A program made the position numbers and the translations under genes. Below the pieces are notes generated by a model. The model ran no database searches. It saw only the letters and a program-made list of their open reading frames with translations, and was not told the DNA's origin. From Oryzias latipes (Eukaryota > Chordata > Actinopteri > Beloniformes > Adrianichthyidae), in the NCBI RefSeq assembly GCF_002234675.1, contig NC_019859.2, forward strand, positions 27,461,973-27,525,972: 64,000 bases of DNA, read 5' to 3'. Below, one piece after another: positions 60,499 to 64,000 of this stretch (within the stretch, counting starts at the first letter, position 1; each line of letters starts with the position of its first letter).

Positions 60499-60639
60499 GA
60501 TGGGTGGGTGGATGATGGATTGGTGGATGGGTGTGTGTGTGTGCAGCTACTGATGAGCGGTTTCCAGCTTAAGGCTGCAGAGGTTAATCCGTTAGTTGGT
60601 CTAAAAAGTTAGTTCAACTTTCTGTTGCCAGTCTGAAAC

Positions 60640-60935
60640 TCACCTCCGCTACCCTGCACTGGCGCAGTGGTCAGTGTGGAGTTAGCCGGTTCTCCCTGTG
60701 CATATGTGGGCTCTCACCAGGCACTCCGGCTTCCTCGCACAGTCCAAAAAAATGCTTCATAGGTTGACTGATTACTCTAAAGTGTGTGTGTGTGTGTGTG
60801 TGTGTGATTGTGTGCCCTGTAACAGGCTGGCGACCTGTCCAGGGTGTACCCTGCCTTCACCAAATAGTAGCCAGACCAGGCTCTGGCAGCCCAGTGACCC
60901 TGAAAAGTATACAGCGGGTTAAGAAAATGGATGGA
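60640..60935 (+). mobile_element. L2-like LINE 3' tail
   Basis: tctccctgtgcatatgtggg, actccggcttcctcgcacag, gcgacctgtccagggtgtac, then ccctgaaaagtatacagcgg and aatggatgga form the common fish LINE tail. It encloses a (GT)n tract at 60,783-60,806. Same family as 19,737 and, inverted, 28,747. Confidence 0.6.
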
Positions 60936-61744
60936 TCTCCATAATTATTGCACACTCCAGTTGAATTTACTGAGATCATTATCAATATTGTCAAAAAGGT
61001 GCATCATTCTATTCTCCCCTGGAGGCTGTTTTAAAAATATTACCTGAAACTTGTAAAACCTGGGAGAAATCTGTTACTTTCTACTGTGCCAATTGCTATG
61101 TGAAAACTGTCAGTTTTACTATATGGAACGTGGAACGTTTGACCCCTATACATCCATTACAATGGGCCTGTGATTATTTTTACTTTATCCTATGTCAAGT
61201 AATTTTATTTTAAAGCAAGGTTCATTCACAAAAGCAATTCAGAGTAAAAACAATTCCTTTAGCAATTGTACATGAAGCAAAAACATCGCTAAAAGTTAGG
61301 TAGATTGTTTAAACTGAGACTAACTCCAAGAAAAAATAAATAAAATAAAACAACATTTTATTTCAGTTTAAATTAAAAATGCTTCCATGACGACATTTTG
61401 GTTAGCAGTGTGCTGCAGTTTTTTTTTCTTCTCATAACTACATGCTACTTTGCTTGTTATAACATACGCTCTGGGCTTAATCATAGAAAAAAATACAGAC
61501 AATTTATATTTTATGTTGGAAAAAGTATGTGCGTCTCTTTATATGCAAAATCCATAAAGATCGAAACACAATAAGAATTTGGAAAAGGTTGGTACTACAA
61601 GACAACACGGATAGGTTGATGATGTTTTTCCATCATTTCAATTGAAAGTTAGTGACGTGATACTGACATGATGCTCCGTACTAATAATAAAGTATGCGGA
61701 CATTAAAGACAGATTTATACTCAAACGTCAAAACTCCAAAACAT

Positions 61745-62078
61745 CATAATAATAATGGATTGGATTTATCTGCGCTATTCAAGACACTCAAAGCGCTTAC
61801 ATTGTGTCCATTATTCATTCACTCCTCATTCATACTTGGTGATGGTGAGCTATGGTTGTAGCCAAAGCTGCCCTGGGACAGACTGACGGAGGCTGCAGCC
61901 CCTCACTGGGATCATTCATACACATTCACACACCAGTGGAGCCACACTGGAGGCAAGGAGGGTGAAGTGTCTTGCCCAAGGACACAATGACATTTTGGCT
62001 GGTGGGAGCGGGGATCGAACTGCCAACCCTTTGACCATTGGATGACCCGCTCAACCACCTGAGCCACTGTCGCCCCAA
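61745..62078 (-). mobile_element. tRNA-derived SINE, minus strand
   Basis: Read in reverse it opens GGGGCGACAGTGGCTCAGGT (A-box region) and has GGCAGTTCGATCCCCGCTCC (B-box region), then ccttgggcaagacacttcac, and ends in attcaagacactcaaagcgc / ATT tail. The polymerase III boxes are better preserved than in the other SINEs, but the body and tail show it is a SINE and not a tRNA gene. Confidence 0.7.
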
Positions 62079-62638
62079 TCATGCAATCACTGATGGGCCA
62101 TAGTACTCATCTTTGCTGGGTTTTTTTTGCGTTTCATTTTTTAACATTTAATTTTAATTTCTAAAAATTTATTTTATTTTCCGAAACGTTTAATTTTTCT
62201 ATCTTTTTTTTTTTTTGCTAAATATTTTGGTTTCTGGAATTTTGTTTTAATTTATAACATGTGACTTATTTGTTCTGCTTTTTAAATTGTCCTTGTAATG
62301 TTTAAAATGTTTTTGCGTCGGGTGATTTGTTGATGTGATTTGCACTTCAGGGCCACCGTACTCGTGAGGCACACTGTGTGATGAACACACACATTCTTTA
62401 AAGCAGAAATCAATCAGCTTACAGAAGTTCAAGCCTGATAAATGACACAGTCATTAATTTATTAATTAAAAAGTCTTTTTTAAAGTCTTTTTCTTAACCA
62501 GATTCCAAAAAAATGACATTTATAAATACATAAACAATTACAACTCCACACTTTGATGAGTCAAAGGACAATGGTTTCAGTTGAATGAACGCCCTTCAAA
62601 CATGACTGAGAAATCAAGTGGTTAGTGATAGACTTTGG

Positions 62639-62683
62639 TCATAAAGTGCTTCAGTCTTAAAGAAAAACTGAAGCACTTTATGA
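62639..62683. other. Perfect 17-bp hairpin with a related third copy
   Basis: TCATAAAGTGCTTCAGT (62,639-62,655) and its exact inverse (62,667-62,683) flank an 11-nt loop. A degenerate direct copy (aataaagtgtttcagtttg) follows at about 62,701. The arm contains AAAGTGC and AAGTGCT, the seed heptamers of the miR-17/302-type families, but the stem is far shorter than a microRNA precursor, so an inverted-repeat origin is likelier. Confidence 0.5.
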
Positions 62684-62835
62684 TCACAATGCAGTTTGAT
62701 AATAAAGTGTTTCAGTTTGTCTTTAAGAGAAATTTAGCATTTGGTCAAAAAAGAACAAAAGTTTGCTCCTTCGACTAAACAGGATGGCAGCCTGGATGAT
62801 TAGAAGCCTGTCTAGCTGGCAGAAGCCAGTTAGAC

Positions 62836-63106
62836 AGGCCGTGGTGCAGCGGTAGGGCGGTCGACCCATGATCGTAAGATTGCAGATTCGAATCCCGCCT
62901 TGCACACCCATGTGTCGAAGTGTCCTTGGGCAAGACATTGAACCCCACCTTGCCTCTGGTGGGAGGTTGGTGCCAGTGTTTGGCAGCAGAGCCACCATCA
63001 GTGTGTGAATGTGTGTGTGCATGGGTGAATGGGACTGTGACTGTAAAGCACTTTGGGCCTTCGTAAGAAGGTAGAAAGCACTAAATAAGTATCCACCATT
63101 TACCAT
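62836..63106 (+). mobile_element. tRNA-derived SINE, best-preserved copy
   Basis: Head gtggtgcagcggtagggcgg (A box) and gcagattcgaatcccgcct (B box), body tccttgggcaagacattgaa, ggtgggaggttggtgcc, and tail tgtaaagcactttgggcctt. Same family as 29,052 and 41,046. Confidence 0.7.
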
Positions 63107-63721
63107 TTTGTTAGAGCTGGACTCATGCATCATTTATAGCAATAAGTTCATTTCTGCTTCTTGTGTGATGTTCTGTGAGAGTCTTTCTGAAACGTATCAG
63201 AGGGATTGGATTTTTAAAAAAGTCTGTTATGGTGAATATCATTTTTAGGTCTCATAAAATATTGAAAAAACTAAATCATACAGTTCATCATTAGGATTAC
63301 TCCAAAATAATTGGCATTTTCCTAATTTTGTGCAACTCCAACAGTAAAAATCCTCCAAAATTCCTCAATACATTTATAAAAAATGATCTATTGTTTATTT
63401 ATAATTTTAAAAAAGTGCAGCGGTTTTCCTGCATTACCTGCTGTCTTTATGTCAAATACTGACACCAGCTAAATGACAGGCAGACGTAAAAAATACATTT
63501 GGAAAGAAAATAAAGACACGTAACAAAAATGTTACAAACCTACAATAGTTGAAAAGAATGACATTATTAGCATGAGCTGAGTAATCAAAAGGCACGCCAT
63601 GATCCAGGTGTTGCGCAATCATGAGCAACAAAAGTGTTGCTCACCCTGCTGCCTCCGCCCACGGCCCCTCCCCTTTTCCTTCACATACATTTGCCTCCTT
63701 TCTTTAAGACAAGAGTGCGTA

Positions 63722-63893
63722 CAGCTGCGGGGGGCACCAATTCACAGGTTTTGGGCAATCCAAAGTTTGTGAAATAACAGATAATAGAAAACCGATAGTG
63801 GGACACATTTTTTTTTCTTCCAAGCACATGGCCCTCCTTTAAAATTGCGCCCCAGGCAATTGCCCGTTTTACCCGTACCTAAAACCGCAACTG
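63722..63893. mobile_element. Possible short hAT-like element
   Basis: CAGCTGCGG at the left and, inverted, CAGTTGCGG at the right (8 of 9). The right subterminal sequence (gggcaattgcctggggcgca in reverse) resembles a common fish repeat. No 8-bp target duplication is visible. Confidence 0.3.
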
Positions 63894-64000
63894 TCTTTGA
63901 TACAGATCAACTTACACATTTGGTCTACAATGGCACTTCAGGCCTTTTAATGATGGAAATCAGGATTTTGGTGTGTTTAATGTGTTCTTGTTGCATTTTC

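Noticed and set aside
61745..63106. tRNA genes
   Set aside because: A and B boxes are visible but the sequences continue into SINE bodies and tails and lack tRNA stem pairing.

Overview
This is a piece of a vertebrate nuclear genome, almost certainly a teleost fish. The organism call rests on a spliced hand2 homeobox-free bHLH gene whose amino-acid sequence is vertebrate, and on a dense load of fish-type repeats: tRNA-derived SINEs, L2/RTE-like LINE tails, Tc1, hAT and piggyBac-like elements, and long microsatellites. The repeat families look medaka-like (Oryzias) to me, but that is recall and not a search. There are no prokaryotic features. The supplied open reading frames are almost all chance frames in AT-rich non-coding DNA.

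Layout. Positions 1 to about 55,260 hold no gene that I can support. This fits the regulatory gene desert that flanks HAND2 in other vertebrates. It contains two strong CTCF-like sites (742 and 16,009), a nuclear-receptor half-site cluster (28,271-28,356), a four-copy CACATGTG E-box array (34,460-34,493), two CpG-rich blocks (14.0-14.4 kb and 15.5-15.8 kb), and several balanced-composition stretches that could be conserved non-coding elements. The rest is mobile-element debris: six copies of one short piggyBac-like element with TTAA flanks, several hAT-like elements, two long GTTCACAC-terminal elements, LINE fragments on both strands, SINEs, one well-bounded solo LTR, and several nested insertions.

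Positions 55,800-56,868 are the gene: a proximal promoter with CCAAT and CRE motifs, a 5' leader, and coding exon 1 of hand2 (196 codons, complete bHLH domain) ending at a consensus splice donor. The second coding exon, which should supply the short conserved C-terminus, could not be found in the remaining 7.1 kb. That stretch therefore reads as intron 1 or as a rearranged or gapped region, and it carries a 218-bp GATA array, SINEs and an L2-like tail.

How it fits together: one developmental transcription factor gene (heart, limb/fin, branchial arch and neural-crest programmes in all vertebrates studied) with a long upstream region that is probably regulatory and heavily invaded by transposons. 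All regulatory calls here are motif-level inference. I did not see a new protein-coding system. The most unusual items are the missing hand2 exon 2, the E-box array, the nuclear-receptor cluster, the perfect hairpin at 62.6 kb and the nested transposons.
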